Part shown: positions 35,720-49,816 of the stretch, one piece after another
Layout: every line of letters begins with the position of its first letter
Numbering within the stretch: position 1 is the first letter of the stretch
Source of the DNA: Pithys albifrons albifrons
Lineage: Eukaryota; Chordata; Aves; Passeriformes; Thamnophilidae
Assembly (NCBI RefSeq): GCF_047495875.1
Contig: NC_092459.1
Coordinates: 40,660,490 to 40,724,489, forward strand
Direction: 5' to 3'
DNA length: 64,000 bases
Made by a program: the position numbers and the translations under genes
Notes under the pieces: model-generated
Told to the model about the DNA's origin: nothing
The model's database searches: none
The model's input: the letters and a program-made list of their open reading frames with translations, nothing else

Positions 35720-38700
35720 ACTTTGTTGGAAAAATTGCAATATTTTTATGCTATTTTATAGGTCTTTTAAAGACAAAAATAAGGAAAAATACAAAAAACA
35801 GCTGATATATGCATTCAATATTAAAATCTCAGTAATTTTTAAGTTATTTATTTTTCTCAGGCTCAAAAATAATCAAAGTTTTTGAGTTAAAATAGGAAAG
35901 GAGTAATAGGAATAAGAATATTGTTCACCTAATAAGCTTCTTTGAAACGTTTAGTTGTGATTATGAACTCTAGAAAAAAGCCCTAGGAGCAGTATGTTTC
36001 TGATCTGAATTAATTGGATTACGGTAATTTCTTTCAGTTGAGCTAATGGTGTGTAGTTCTTTTGTGTCTCTTCATTGCTGGGCTTAAATGCTGCCAATCA
36101 TCAAGGCAATTTTTTAATATAAATATATCACTGTATAAAACTCATTTTAGGAATAGATTACAATATTTGATATTTTTAAAACTACCTAAATAAACAGATA
36201 TTAAGAGAAAAATATAGACAAAATTATATGTCAGAAACAATTTTATATATTGGAAATGATCAGTCACACAAGACTTGTAAGGAACTAAGCACTGTGGAAA
36301 ACAAATTTGGAAAAAATTTCCAAAAATATTGGAAGAAATTATTTTGGCAAATACTTAAGAGGGAGATTCTTTCCAGAGAGCATGGCTGGTATGGAAATTG
36401 TTTGCTAGCCAAATGTTGCTAAGCAAATAGTTCAACAAGCATTGCTTCTTCAGTTAATGACATCCTTTGGAAATTTTGACAGTCAATGTTTGCAAAGTGT
36501 ATATTGAATTAAAAGTCCAAAAGACATTTTTCCACAAGAATAAATATTAGTAATAAATTGATCATGCATCAAATTACTTTCATCATAGCATAGACCTATT
36601 ACCCATATTTCTTACATTCTGCCTTTTTATAACTGTGAAAACAATCCATCTAAGCTGAAACATGATAAAAGAATGTGTCTTGTTATTTCTTAATGTGGGT
36701 GAAAAGTTCTTTCTAAAAGTATAGTGGAAAATGTGTGGGGTTTGTTGTTAATTTCGCTAGTTCCAATACTACTTCCCAGTGATGGACAAAAACATACAAA
36801 AAAGAGTCTAACTTAATTATACTTAAATAACCAGGGCGCCTCTAAAAGATAAGGAAATACTCTTCTGTGGCATTGCTTTTACCACAATATTTCCTAAATT
36901 GAGAATGAATGTGTACCACAGGGCTGTATTTATACCAAATCACAGTAAATGTTTACTTTTTAATATCCTGTGTTCACAATGTATTTATAAAAATAGCAGA
37001 AAAGTAGAATTGAGTATGGATAAATATATGAGGAGAAACTGAATATGAAAATAAAATCAAGATACACAGAGAGAATAAAAAATACAGTGTGAATTTAGCT
37101 GCAAAAACAGTGCAAAAATTACATGAACAAATTACTCCAGGCTGGAAAGTAGCATAGAGAGTTGCTATGTGAAGCAAGGTAAGTTCCTGCAGAAATAATT
37201 CAGATTATCAATGGGTTTAAGTGAGGCAGAAGGTGCTCAGAAGAGACACCAAAGCAATTTTACCCTATATAGAGCATGTACATTTAGCAGATGTCAAAAT
37301 GTCTCCATTGAGTTCTGCAGCTTTGAATATTAGAAGCAAGATCTCAGGTAGTAAAAACTGTATCAAAGAGTCAGTCAGCTGTATCAGAAAGTCTATTTTA
37401 AACTTTAATGACTGGGAAAAGAGCAGTTTTTCATCCTCATGACCACTCCTCAGAGTATAACAACAGCTTGTAATCCTTCTCTTCCAGGATATGCTTTGGA
37501 AGTAGCTGTTACAGAGCCCCGTCAAAAAACAGAAATCATATTCAGTAGAAGATCCCGGGGAAAAAGGAAATGCCCTTCTGCCTAAATTTAGATATAAAAA
37601 CTACCTGAAAATTTTCCACGTGGAGGAAAATCCAAACGTGACTAATATTTACATAATTGAAATTTTTGTTCCAAAAATTTAATCTCAGTCAGTTTCCATC
37701 CCACCTAGAACGAAGAAGAATTGGCTTCACAGGGTGTGAACCAGGATGTTTGGGTACCCAAAACTCAGCTTTGTGACAAGGAGACAGAAATCCCAGACAT
37801 CTCTGCTAACATACCAGGTAAAATGGTTGAACTTCAGGCTCAGCTTGACAGGAATCCTGCTGCTCATGTTGTGTAAAATATCCCTGTGATCCTGAGAAAC
37901 CAAGGAAATAATGTAGGACACTCTGTAGTCATACTTCCCTGTTTCCATATGAAATAATTATGAAAGACTTTGAACTGAATAAGAAATAACAACCTATGTA
38001 GGTCTGAATGGTATGTCAGGACCTCAAGAGCCCATCAAAGTCTTTATTTCATGACTGCATGGTATAACATGAAAATAAAGTGCTCAGAGGGCAAAAATTG
38101 ATGGAGTCCCACTGAAGTCCTGTGAGCTGCTCTCTGTCACATGGGCAGACCACCTTGACTGCTCTTTCTTTCTCCTTTTCAAGAGGAAGGTATTAAAATG
38201 ATGCTTCCTGAGGGCCTCAACTGTGAGAAGAAAGTTGTCTGGCCAGCACATGGCTGTGCCACAGAGAACAGCTGAGCAAGCCAGGCCATGTGTTTGGCTT
38301 CATGTGGCTCTGCTGCCACTGTCTTGAATGATAGCCTACCATCAACTCAGCTGGCCAAGGCAGCAGGTGCCACAGCATTGTTTTTGTTGCCTGTCATGGC
38401 AGCAGTTATTTCTGTTGGCTGTGAGAATGGCAGCTGCTCAGCTTTCTGGAGCAGAGGTAGGGGCACAGCTTTGTAGCTTGTCTACAATAGCTGACATAGC
38501 ACACAAATCACTAGTGATAGTAACATAGTACTATCTCTTTCCTTCATACCACCATACTAGGTTAAAAGACCCAAAGGCAAAAGTCAAGACAGATTTTTGC
38601 ATAGTATTGATCATGTGAAGTACAAAACTAAGCTGAATGCTCAAAAGCCCCTGGCTATCATTTTTGTTCATTTATTCTTCTATTTACATGGACTAATGGC

Positions 38701-41183
38701 CTAATGTTTTCTCTTAGTTAGCAAATGGTCTAAATTATATAATATTTGATCATGATTTATTTTCTCAATCTGGTGTTCTTCTTTTATACACAGAACTTCC
38801 CAAGAGGCCATTTACAACCATGATTCTATGGGCCATAATCACAGCTCTAGGAATGCTAACATGAACTCTTCTCTACTTTACACTGAATATTCACCAGCAT
38901 CTGCTATGGGATTAAAATAAAAAGATTTTGCCACACATGGCAGCCAATTAACAAACAATATGTTGATGTAGTTTGGTACTGTCCCTTCATCTTCTATGGA
39001 GAATCTGTTGTGGAGATATCTCCAAGGGTTTAAATTGCAGTCCTCAGCTTCTCAATTTCCATTTGGCCTTTCATTGACTTTTTCTGTCTTAATAGTATGC
39101 TTTTCCATTTTCATAAGAATATTATATGCATGTTAACCAGGATTTCCTCTTCTGCTCTTTGACTATCTAAGTCTACAAGGATAAACTTTTGTTTTTCCCA
39201 TCTGGATGTCTTTAAATTGAAATTGTTCTGCTAGTAAGGTAGATAATAGGGGAGTGAGCACTGTTTTTCTGGTTTTGAGTTTTCTTTCTTCCCTATTTAT
39301 AGTATAAATACTTTTATACTTTATGTAAACATTGGTGGTTCAAAACTCAGTAATGTTGCTGCTTATTTAGATTTCATTTCATTCAAATGAAATACCATTA
39401 TTCTGCACTTCTGAATTAGTTTGCCTGAAATGTATTTTTTACTATGCCAGTTTTAAGGTTTATTTTCAAATTCCCTTTTCTATGATGCCTATAAATGTAG
39501 ATTACTACACTGACATATTTTTAAACATTGAGGTTGGTATAATTTTCCATTGCCTCCCACAACAACATTGAGTATATCATGTATTCCAGTTTTCAAGGCT
39601 TTTGATTCCCCATTGGCTTGACCCCACTCTCCCTTCTACAGAACTGGCCTTTTGACTTGTGCAAAATTACAAACATGCCAGAAGATGGGCATTTATTTTT
39701 GCACAGCCAAGATTTAATTTCTCTCACTGTTTTTATCAGAAGTTGAAAGTGCCAAGAATTAGGAGTATCAGATTATTATTTTTAAAAAATAAGCTAGATA
39801 AGCTTGAGTCATTTAAGCATAATCTATACTCAGTGTAGTAATAAAAATATACTTGCTTCCTTTTCAAGAATTGCAAAATTGGGACTTATTTCCTTGGTCT
39901 ATAACTACTTAAAATTTAGGTACCAAATGGAATATAATAGTGTCATCTGTGCTGCCTTTGCAGTTCACAGAGAAAAAGAGGCATGTGGAGATGCCATTTC
40001 ACTGCATCTTGATACAGGTGCCTGTAATAGATGAGACTGTTTTTCAGATTGCTGTACTGCTTCTTATGGTCTCTAAGTTTGTCATGCCTGATGATTTACT
40101 CTAACCTACTATTTTACTGTAAGGTGGGTTTTTTTAACTCTTTCTTTCTTTTTCCTATACCAAGGTAAATGAGATAGTTTATTTTTAGAATTTAAACCCA
40201 TCCTACTATGACTAAAACAAAATTCTCAAGTTGGCACTGCATAGGCATATTTTGGTACAATGTTAATTTTAAATAAAATTCTATGCCCTAATTAACAACA
40301 AAATTAAATTTGGATGAAGGTTTTCCACCATAAATGAATACTAAAATTTTAAAATTAATCTGGACATTTTAAAATTTGATATTCAGAAAAAAATCAGCTT
40401 TGAAACTCAAATATATATGCAAAGCAAAAAGTTGAGATGCTTTGCTGAAAGAATTCGTAAAAGTTTATTCCCTGAATGGCTCTGCCAATATATGCTCTTT
40501 TTCCATTGCAAATGGTAGGCAGGAGTAAAAGAACAGGAAGAAAACATGAAACAAATGAAAGGAGATTAAAACCAAAAGCTAACATAAGTAAAAAAAGTAA
40601 GGGGTCACCAAAGGAAAAGACCTAGAGTGCCTGTGATCTGGATCAAGTTAAAAACCTCCAAAGAAAATAATGAGGTGTTATTATTTTTATCATACTGGAA
40701 TGAGTAAAATGAACATCTTTAACACTGTTTATTTATCTCAGCACTAGGTCTGAGGGGAAATTCTCTGGGAAAATGGAGAACTGGAGTAATGTAAAAGCAA
40801 AATGTAAATGCACTCGTTGTTGTAGTCATCTCTGTTTATGTTTATATGGACACAGTCTTGGGTCTATCACTCTCTAAACTAAGCAGAATTCAGGAAGACA
40901 CATGAAATGGAAATCCAGACACTTTAAAAAGTTTAAAGAGTTCAGAGAGTTTTCATTTTGAAATAAAAGTAAAAGTAAAGCTTTGTGGCCCTTGGACAGT
41001 TTCATTCTCTTTTTAGCTATTCAGTTTTCCTCATTAACCTTTTTCCTTGTAAGTTATGAAAATGAGGAATAACAAAAAAAATGGTTCCAACATGGCTTGA
41101 GTGTTTACTAAGGAGTTATCTCAAGCCTTTGCATTTGCAACATTTTTAGAAAATACAGTGAATTTTGAACAACCGTGCTCAGA
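35720..41183. other. AT-rich unique DNA, no gene recognised
   Basis: Nothing recognisable was seen over about 5.4 kb. The part from 38210 to 38480 is locally richer in G and C (repeated GCTG and GGCAG words) and stands out from its surroundings. I could not assign it to a repeat family or an exon. Confidence 0.5.
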
Positions 41184-41260
41184 CCCGTCTTTGACCCAGG
41201 TCCACCCTGACACTGGAAGGCCAATGCACAACAGCAAGCTTATCCACTGAACTAGGGCCA
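41175..41260 (-). mobile_element. Old tRNA-derived SINE (MIR-like) remnant
   Basis: Read on the minus strand, GGCCCTAGTTCAGTGGATAA (from 41259 downward) resembles the A-box start of amniote MIR-type SINEs. GGACCTGGGTCAAAGACGGG about 40 nt later resembles the GACCTGGGTTC B-box region. The copy is diverged and both ends are approximate. Confidence 0.45.
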
Positions 41261-41449
41261 AAGTCAAGTGAAATCATACATGTGTTCCATTTGTAAATTA
41301 AAGATTATGCAGAACTATAGTTTTCCTGTCCCTTGAAACGACACAGAAAATACACCGTTGTAGCTTTGAATAAAATACAACAGATAAATAAAATAGCAGA
41401 TAATGGGTGAAACTGTACTTCAAGTCTCAGAGGAGAAGGCTGTTAGGAA

Positions 41450-41468
41450 GGGGGGAGGGAATGGGGGG
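41450..41468 (+). other. G-quadruplex-capable motif
   Basis: Runs of 6, 3 and 6 G separated by A and AAT can supply four G-triplets with short loops on the plus strand. This is a structural motif only, and no promoter was recognised next to it. Confidence 0.6.
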
Positions 41469-44400
41469 AGCCCTCATACATTTTTTTCAAGACGCTTAAG
41501 GAAAAGGCTACACAGAATTATCAGCATTGTCTGACAACAGAAAGAATGAAGAGAATAATCTAGGTAAGACAGAACAGCTGAGTAGAAGCCAATATACCAT
41601 TTTGTTATTAGCTTCTTCAAGTTTAAAAACTGAGAAATATCAGGGAAGTTTATATGTATCTGTTGTCTATCAGTATTTTTCTACTCAGTAATACTGGACC
41701 GTTAATCCCCATGACGGGATTTCCTTTTGACCATGTGCAGGGAATTTAACTGCAACTTATGTTATAATTCAACATGTCAGATCAATGATGTTAATGAATA
41801 CTGACTTGCCTAAATAGCATTTGTTACTGTTACTGCAATAATGAAGACAGGTGGAATCATTTGGTGATGTCTGTGGGGAAGGAGACCACTTTCCAAAGGC
41901 TGAGAAGATGTAGAATTGCATGGTGCACTCAGTTACTTGCCTGGTAGTGACAGAAGTTTTCAAATCACTCTGCAATTAGATATTTTAATTTTTTAAAATA
42001 TATTAACATTATGGGCCAAAGACTGAATGTTGATATCTTTACTTATATTAGGAGCAGAAATATTACACTGTATCACCTAAGATGTAAAAACTTACAACTT
42101 AAAAAAAAAGTTATTTTGCTTTACCATAGTCAATATAACTCTGTATTTGGCACTAATTCTGTTAGGTGACTATATTTTGCTCGATGAAAGTATTTGACTC
42201 AAGACTCATTTCAACAAACACCACATCACCTGTTTTCAGCCTAATATTTATTTTATTTTTCTGATGTCCTTTGTTCAAAGGTTCAGTATACCTGCACAAA
42301 AATTAGAAAAAAAAATGGAAATCTAACATATGCTTGTTTAAAATAGCAAATAATCATAGACTAAATAAAATTTTCTAGTTTAAATTGTGATTCCTCATTG
42401 TTTTTAATGCCTTCTTATCTCAACCTTTTTCAGCATTTGAAAAATAGTTTACAAGTAAGAAAAATATTAATTTATTTAATACATATAGATTATAAAATAT
42501 TCTTTGTGAAACTGTATGCTCTGACATATGTGAAGGTAGATCAGACCTTTTATATTATATCATACTGCACCATATCTAACATAGTTTCAAGATTTAAAAG
42601 GTCTATCCTGTGGTAAAAACTAAAGCTGATATATTTTTTGTCAATCCTGTCTCTTTTCACATTATTTTTTTTCTTATATATCTTTTCTTTGCTTGGTGCA
42701 ACCAAGATACCTTGTCACAGAGCAAAGGCCCCCAAGAATTTAAAAGATTATCTGAAACTTAAGAATTCAGGAGCATGGGAAGACGAAAATTTTCATAGGA
42801 AATCCATGAGGTATTTAAGAAATTTCAAAGAAAAGGAAAGTAACCAAAATTATAGGACCACTAAATACAAAGTGAAGGATGTGATTGTATAGTCCTAGAC
42901 CTCCAAAATGAATGAAAAAGCAAACATGCGTTTGGAGCTAAGCCCTACAGCAAGGCTGATGACTTGATTCTATCAGAGGGTTTCTCACATCTGTTTTATT
43001 TCAGCACTCATCAACTGCTTTGGAGGGTGCTTCTTCCTTCACATCTTACCTTTCCCATGACAATCTGATGCTGAAAGAATCCAAGCTTTTAAATAACAGA
43101 TGAGTTATTTCCTCAGCAACAGAATAAACTTTAAAGACCATTTGTGTTTTACATTATAAATTGTAAGTTTGCTTAGGGAAACTTACAATACTGGGTTCTT
43201 TCTATGTTGATATATATGCATACAAGTGTTCAAAATGTAAGTGCTCTGTTAGTTAAAATAGTACAGATTTTTTACCACTGTTTGGATGAGCCCCCTAGAG
43301 TTTCCAGCAAAAAGTACTTCTGTATGTGAATTTAAAGGATTGTTTCTGTCTGGAATTATGCATATCTTCCTGAAATTGGTTTTCTGTTTGTGACACGCAA
43401 ATTCAATTTATCTAATGTTTGCAGAAAATCAGCACACACACAAAGCACAATCATAGCTGAATAAAATAATGCAAATTTTCAACCAAATATTAATGGAAAA
43501 GTTCTGTCTCATTCATCAAGCTCTCCTTGTTTTTATTGTTTTAGAAATGGCTTTTCACTTCACTCAGGTTTCTCTGTGCTGAAAATTAAAATCTTGACTA
43601 TGTAGTTGATAACCAGCTCTTTACAAAGTCAACACTACCTTTCAGCTTTTCACCCTTTGAGATAAAGCATATTTGAATATGAAGGCTAACTAATTACAAA
43701 TTTAGGATTTTCTACAGGAAAAATTATGTTTAAAATAAAAAAGGGTTAAAATCTTACCCTGGGCTTATTAATCAAATTGCTGTACATTTTCCTGTATTTA
43801 ACTCCAAAATGAAGATTGTGAAGCAGGAAGCTATAGGCAATTTTGGAGAGTTAAGTTACTCCTCCATAAATTAAACCTTGACTGCAATACCCCAAATCAT
43901 CTACAACTTTATGAGATAAAGCATTGAAAGTATTGATTCAAATCTATAGATAACAAAGGTGTATAGACATTGAAGATGAGGTCAAGTGTCTTCAAATCTA
44001 ACGGATACAACTTTATTAAGACTTTAGATTAAGATAGTTCTTTTTATATAAGCAGTTCCTTTTACATGGTCAGCATCAACCAACTGTTTGATCTCAGACT
44101 TAACAGTGTACATTCATATTAAGAGCCCTGTCAAGCATTGAATGCTCAGCTGTCCTAGCCATGAGTTACAGTTACAGTCAAGGACTGAATGGTGCATAAG
44201 ACCACTTTGATAAGATCCCAACAGTCCATATGCTGTATTGATTCTAGTAGAGTTGCTTGGATCAAACCGAGGTGGGAGATGTGGCTTTCAAACATAAGTT
44301 CTCATATTAGTTGGGAGCAGCCGTAATTTGCTCCACCCTAAACAGTCTAATTGTGGTCTTCCTGCTTGCAGCAAAAAACTAGTATAGTTCTCAGCTGGAA

Positions 44401-46636
44401 AAAATATGTGGATACTTCTACTGAAGGTTACTGTGAAAGTATTGCTTCTAGGTAATGTTGTAGACAGAGTTAATTGTTAAAAGAAAAGCAGAGCATGGAG
44501 TTCTAGGACCTCGTGTACTCCATTCAGGTACATGAATATATGGTTACATACTTCAATGCAATTTTGCCTGGATGAAATTTGTGTTGTTGCAGCACAATAG
44601 GCTGACAGTGTGTAAACAGTCTCTTAACATTTTGCAGCCCATTATATTTTGCTGCCTGAGGCAACCTCCTGCTCTGTGTGGTTATACAGCCCTGGTTTTA
44701 TTTTCTGTTGTTGTCAGATATGAGCCTATATATCACTCCCTTTGGGAGAGGCTGGACTCAGCATCTCCGTATGTAATTGAACATTGGCAGCTGTGATGGC
44801 AGGCAGCTACTCAAGGATTCTGCTGGCCCAGATAAAGTTACTGTGTGAAAAACAAAAGGAAAATAGCACTAATAAACAGACAAAACAAGTGAATAATATG
44901 CTTTTCTAATTACTTTCATTTCTATAAATAGGATGTGTGGGTAATAAAAGTGTATTTCCCATGCCCTGTGCCTGAAGTGCCATTTTCAAAGGACCAGCCC
45001 AGAGTTGGCAGTGATTCCAAATATGTTGTTTTCATGTCAGCAAGTCCATCTTGGGGATTAAAATGACCTTCCCAGATGGGGAAGCATTTGGTACTTCCCA
45101 AACCTGCAGTCAAAAGGATTCTGAATGCAAACATGAAATTCAAAGAATGGGCAAGCAGTGGTTTGACAGTAAAATAAGCAGATTAGTCAAATGACACAGT
45201 CCTTGTGCTGAGAAATATTGAAATCTTTACAGGGAAGCTGCTACTAAAATGAATCATCTGCTAATTGTTAACACATGCTGTGACGCCACTTCTATCTGCT
45301 GTTCCAAATGTGACAAAAACATACTATCATAAGATATATGGCCCGATATTTCATCCTTTTACATCTTGAACCATGTCCCAGAAGTATCAAAGCATCCTAT
45401 CTGTAGTGTGTTGACTTGTAAGAAAAAGCAACATAAAAATTGAGAAATAACTATTTTAATGGAGAAATTGCACATTGGAGGAGAAATCTAATATATGTAA
45501 ATAAGAAGTTGAATAGGACATATTAGCCTCATACAATGTATTAATTACTTTTAATAGTTTAACTAGTCTTTGAGCCAATACTCAGGACCTTGTGAGCTGT
45601 TTATTGATAGGATAAAATGAATCAGCAGTGTCTTGGAAGCCATCTTGTTTATTTTCAAAGGAAGGCAGACCTATTTCCCTCAAGATCTTCATCAAGAATC
45701 AAGGAGTTTTCATATTTGCAGTTGTGGGCTCATTTCAAGCTAGCACTTAGCACTCAGCACTCAGTAACACACAGTCTCTGTTTTGGTAGCTGTGTCTTCA
45801 CTGCTCTTCCCACTTCCACTTCATTTCCCCTGCTTCTTTCTCACATGCACAGAGACATCTGGTTCAGTGCAATCAGTTCACAGCCTATGGATCAAATGAC
45901 ACAGGGCTGCATCACTGGTGGAGATGCTGTGAGTACTAGGACATGTTTTAAAGCTGTATATTCAATAACAGAACTCAGTGGCTTCTTCCACTTAATTTAA
46001 GATTTTTGGATCTACGGTTCCCAACAATTCTGTTAACTTCATCTCAAAACCCTGTTTAACCAATTTTTTTTGATGATCATGTGACTTTTGACTGTATCTG
46101 TTTTCATGTGCCTAAATAGTTATACTTTGAGGTCTACTGCATGGTTGGTGCATATTTTTCCGTAAAAATCATGTCCTCATCAGACATAAAAAGGTTTCAT
46201 ATTGGTTACACAGGAACTTCAGCACCAAAAATCAGCTCTTGGTTTTGAAAATATTAAGTATTGTTTTCAAAATTGCTGGATTTACACCAAGGGCAAGGAC
46301 AAATATTTCTTCTAAAGCTGGAAATGTTTTTGAGTTACCAGTGTCTACAGAAACATTTAATTTGAGACTTTCAACTTTTTTCTAATACTGCCATATCAAT
46401 AACTGCATGTTAATCACCTTAAGTCTTCCAGATAGTAACATGCTGTTGAAGATTTTTTTTATTTGAATAAAAGATTAAAATATTTTAAAATAATTTCTTC
46501 CCTACATATACTTCTAAATCAACTTCTGATTTTGCTAGCATCAAAATGCATTTTTTTGCCACTGAATTTGGTGTGAACAGGACTTGACTGTCTCCTGTAA
46601 ACTACTTTTAGCTCCGTGGAAAAAAATGACAGACAG
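41469..46636. other. AT-rich unique DNA, no gene recognised
   Basis: No gene was recognised. The interval contains the short inverted repeat listed at 43160-43189 and a small triple AGCACTCAG-type tandem at 45742-45764. A 127-codon frame at 45617-46000 on the plus strand is unsupported by any domain or splice signal. Confidence 0.5.
43160..43189. repeat. 11-bp perfect inverted repeat, 8-nt loop
   Basis: ATTGTAAGTTT at 43160-43170 is the reverse complement of AAACTTACAAT at 43179-43189. The loop is GCTTAGGG. Confidence 0.85.
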
Positions 46637-46878
46637 AGAAGGGAAGGAAGGAAGGAGGGAAGAAGGGAGGAAAGGAGGGAGGGAAGGAAGGAAGGAAGGA
46701 AGGAAGGAAGGAAGGAAGGAAGGAAGGAAGGAAGGAAGGAAGGAAGGAAGGAAGGAAGGAAGGAAGGAAGGAAGGAAGGAAGGAAGGAAGGAAGGAAGGA
46801 AGGAAGGAAGGAAGGAAGGAAGGAAGGAAGGAAGGAAGGAAGGAAGGAAGGAAGGAAGGAAGGAAGGAAGGAAGGAAG
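46637..46878 (+). repeat. (GGAA)n microsatellite, about 240 bp
   Basis: From about 46683 to 46878 the plus strand is an essentially pure GGAA tetranucleotide array of roughly 49 units. It is preceded by about 45 bp of impure GAAGG/GGAGG text. Because a 4-bp unit has no stop codon in any frame, both strands appear open for up to 140 codons, giving Arg-Lys-Glu-Gly and Leu-Pro-Ser-Phe repeats. These are artefacts and not genes. The array length is likely polymorphic and may be imprecise in assembly. Confidence 0.97.
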
Positions 46879-47030
46879 CTTGAGATGCTTAAGGTCACTT
46901 TTCAACTTTGCACTGGGTAAGTTCATGTCAGCGATGTGCAATTCAGGACAGAAATGTACATCATCTAAATTTTCTGAGGTTGTATCCTTAAAATGTATAC
47001 CTTGAATAAAATCTTCAAACCTCCAATAGA

Positions 47031-47067
47031 GTGTGTATGTGTGTATGTGTGCATCTGAGTATGCATG
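47031..47067 (+). repeat. Short degenerate GTGTAT microsatellite
   Basis: Two imperfect GTGTGTAT-type units are followed by GTGTGCATCTGAGTATGCAT. On the minus strand they give a spurious His-Thr repeat in a short open frame. Confidence 0.7.
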
Positions 47068-49815
47068 TCTGTTTTATTTCTTTTCTGCTGCTCCTGGCCT
47101 GAAGACTCAAGGTAACTGGATTTTGATGGATCTTTACTTTTTCTGAATTCACTATGGTAGCTATTTTTAAGACACATGGTGGTGACACAGATTTCAAAGC
47201 ACATGATGGTCAACAAGTTGATACAGTATAACATGCACAAGGCAGCTGAAGTGCAATTTTTATGGAACTCTTCAATATTTCCGAATCCAAATGCTCAATT
47301 TTAAAGATTAAACTAAAGGACTATGAAAAATATACTCAAATGTGGGACAACAGATATCTATTTTGGTGTTATACTAAAAGTCATTATTTCCTTTGGAAAG
47401 TGCTGGCCAAGAGGGCTTAACTCATTCTCTGTTGTCTTATATGGATTCTTATTTTAATACATTCAATTTTAATACTGATTGCACCTCTCCAACCACTGGT
47501 CTCAAAGCCTTGGAGAAAATTTCATTTGAGTCTCTACCTCTGAAAAAAACCTGAGATGTGATAAATGCACCAAAATTCAGTTTAAAAGTGAAGTCTTCAT
47601 AAGTAAGACTTCTGCAGTTGCACCTAAGGTTGTAGTTGCATTTGTTTTGCTTCTTTTATCAGAAGATCTGGAAGGAACTCTACTGGAGCTGGTAGAAGAA
47701 GACCTACTTTCTGGTCTTCATTGTTCATTCTAATCCCTGTGCTGTCATTTCCTAACCCTCATCTGTTCTGTAATTGTCCTAGTGGGTGTACAGACAAAGG
47801 GTCAAAAATCAAGACTGTCAGCCTGGGTGGTGGCAACCTGTAACACAGGCATGGACAGAAAGCAACCAGAGTGAGTGAGAAATTACATTTTCAGACACTG
47901 TTGTTTCCAAGATGTTGTGAAACTTGCAGATTAATCTGCTCAGCTTGGCCGGAGTCTCCTTTCCATGGAGAAGACAGGGTTGTGGGCAATGTTGTCTGCA
48001 ACAAGATATTTCTGAAACCACTATATTTTAAGTTTGCTGTTCCCAGTGATGATATAATTAAGACATTTGAAGCATTCTGTCCTTGATAAATTCCCATGAT
48101 AACTCTCTTGGTATCCACATACATTTTCTGTGCTCCATGGGCAGGTGGTGTGGATCAAGGCATGGCTGAGACATAAGACTGATGTATCAGTGACCTGTTG
48201 GAGAGATGCTGCAGAACACTTTTCATACATCTGTGCTTATGTACAAGTGATTGAGTTCTTCCAAAAGAACCCAGTGAAAACTAGTTTCTTCACATTTGTA
48301 TTTTTCATTGTAAGCAAGTTTCAAGCTTCAAGATATGACACAGGGAAGACATATCTAGACTATGGGGAGAAAAAAGCATATTTATTATTTTATTACTAAT
48401 AGTAAATTGAACACTTGTCACTCGATATTTTATAATGCTGAAGATGAAGTTAAAGCATAATGCTTCATTAACAGACACACAAGGCTAGGATTTATTACAA
48501 AATGAAGAACTCCAGCCACAATCATCTGATGCAAACCTTTTGGCAATGCTAAGAATGATATCCACAAGCCCTGAAACATGCAGTTGCTACAGACATCCAA
48601 AATTAATCCCTTCCTAAACAGTTCACAGTATTTGACAATACAGACATTTGCAAAATGAACAGAGGAGAAAAAATGTGTCCCTCAGAATAACCCTAAAACT
48701 TTTGCTCCATGCATACATTGCTCTTCTGCAGAGCTGTCTATACCTTAAATTAGCTAGGGACCACTGGTACCTTCATACTGCTCTCATGGAGGTGAATACC
48801 TTCTGGGAAATTTAAAAACACATAGGAAGAAAGTGCTTTTTTAATTCTTTGGTCAGTTTCGACTTTAAAGATGTGTCTAGCATGAATTTTATTATCCTCA
48901 TATCTCTTCGTTTTATTATGCTTGAAAATAGCCAGGCCACAGAGCAAGAGAATGGTTCTCTGATGTGCTTTTCCATCACTTCCTCATCGCCCTTTATGTA
49001 ACATTCCTTTCCTATTACAGTGCTCTATATCTCTATCATTTCCACACTCACAATTCCAATTCTTCTCTGCACTTTCAAATATTTACATGACTATTCTAGT
49101 AGAGTCTTATAATTCTCAGAAAACCTACATCTAACAGGAGAACTGACTTATATCAATTGATTGTAGTTAACTTTCAGATATTATCTGTGTTATCCAGCTT
49201 CATCCATGGAGAACTTTTCTTCACTGACTTGCATAAATCATAAGATTTACCAAATAACATTCCAGTTTTTATTCATTACTAACTCATGTTGTCTGTGAAT
49301 ATAGTAGCAAATTAATTGTAGCACCAGGAATATTCTCCAGAAAACTGTGGGTTTTTTTGGTCCCTAATGTAACACTGAGAATCTCCTTCTGACATAAGAA
49401 CTCTACAGTGAGGTGGAAGCTGTGAACCCCAGAAACAAACAGCAAACTATTTCAAATAAACCACAAATGTGAAACATAAAGCTATATTAATGAGCATACA
49501 GATCAGAATCCAACCCTCATAAGTTTGATCATCTCCTTAAATTTTCATCATTAAAACTTTTTGGATTTCAGACATCAAGGACATACTAAGATATTTCTTA
49601 TGTTTATTCAACAGGTTATGGATTATGTCCAGAAATAATGAATAATCTTGCCAAAGAACATAAGAAAGTAAAGTTCTTGTTCAAACAATGGGAGGCTATG
49701 GGCAATTATAGTTATTTAAATTAATTATTAATCGATTCACTAATCTTCATTGGATGCCTCCATTTTCTTTTCTACTTAAGTCTTGCTATTTTCAGAAAGG
49801 GAAGCTACTATTAGA
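47068..49815. other. Unique DNA, no gene recognised
   Basis: No gene, RNA or repeat was recognised. Several overlapping frames under 95 codons lie at 47.8-48.4 kb on both strands, without supporting signals. Confidence 0.5.
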
Positions 49816-49816
49816 T

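Noticed and set aside
44230..44300. tRNA B-box-like GGTTTGATCC on the minus strand
   Set aside because: No matching A box at the right distance and no cloverleaf, so a single 10-bp resemblance is not enough.
46519..47005. Open frames of 96-140 codons on both strands with Leu-Pro-Ser-Phe or Arg-Lys-Glu-Gly repeats
   Set aside because: A GGAA tetranucleotide repeat contains no stop codons in any frame, so these frames are a property of the microsatellite, not genes.
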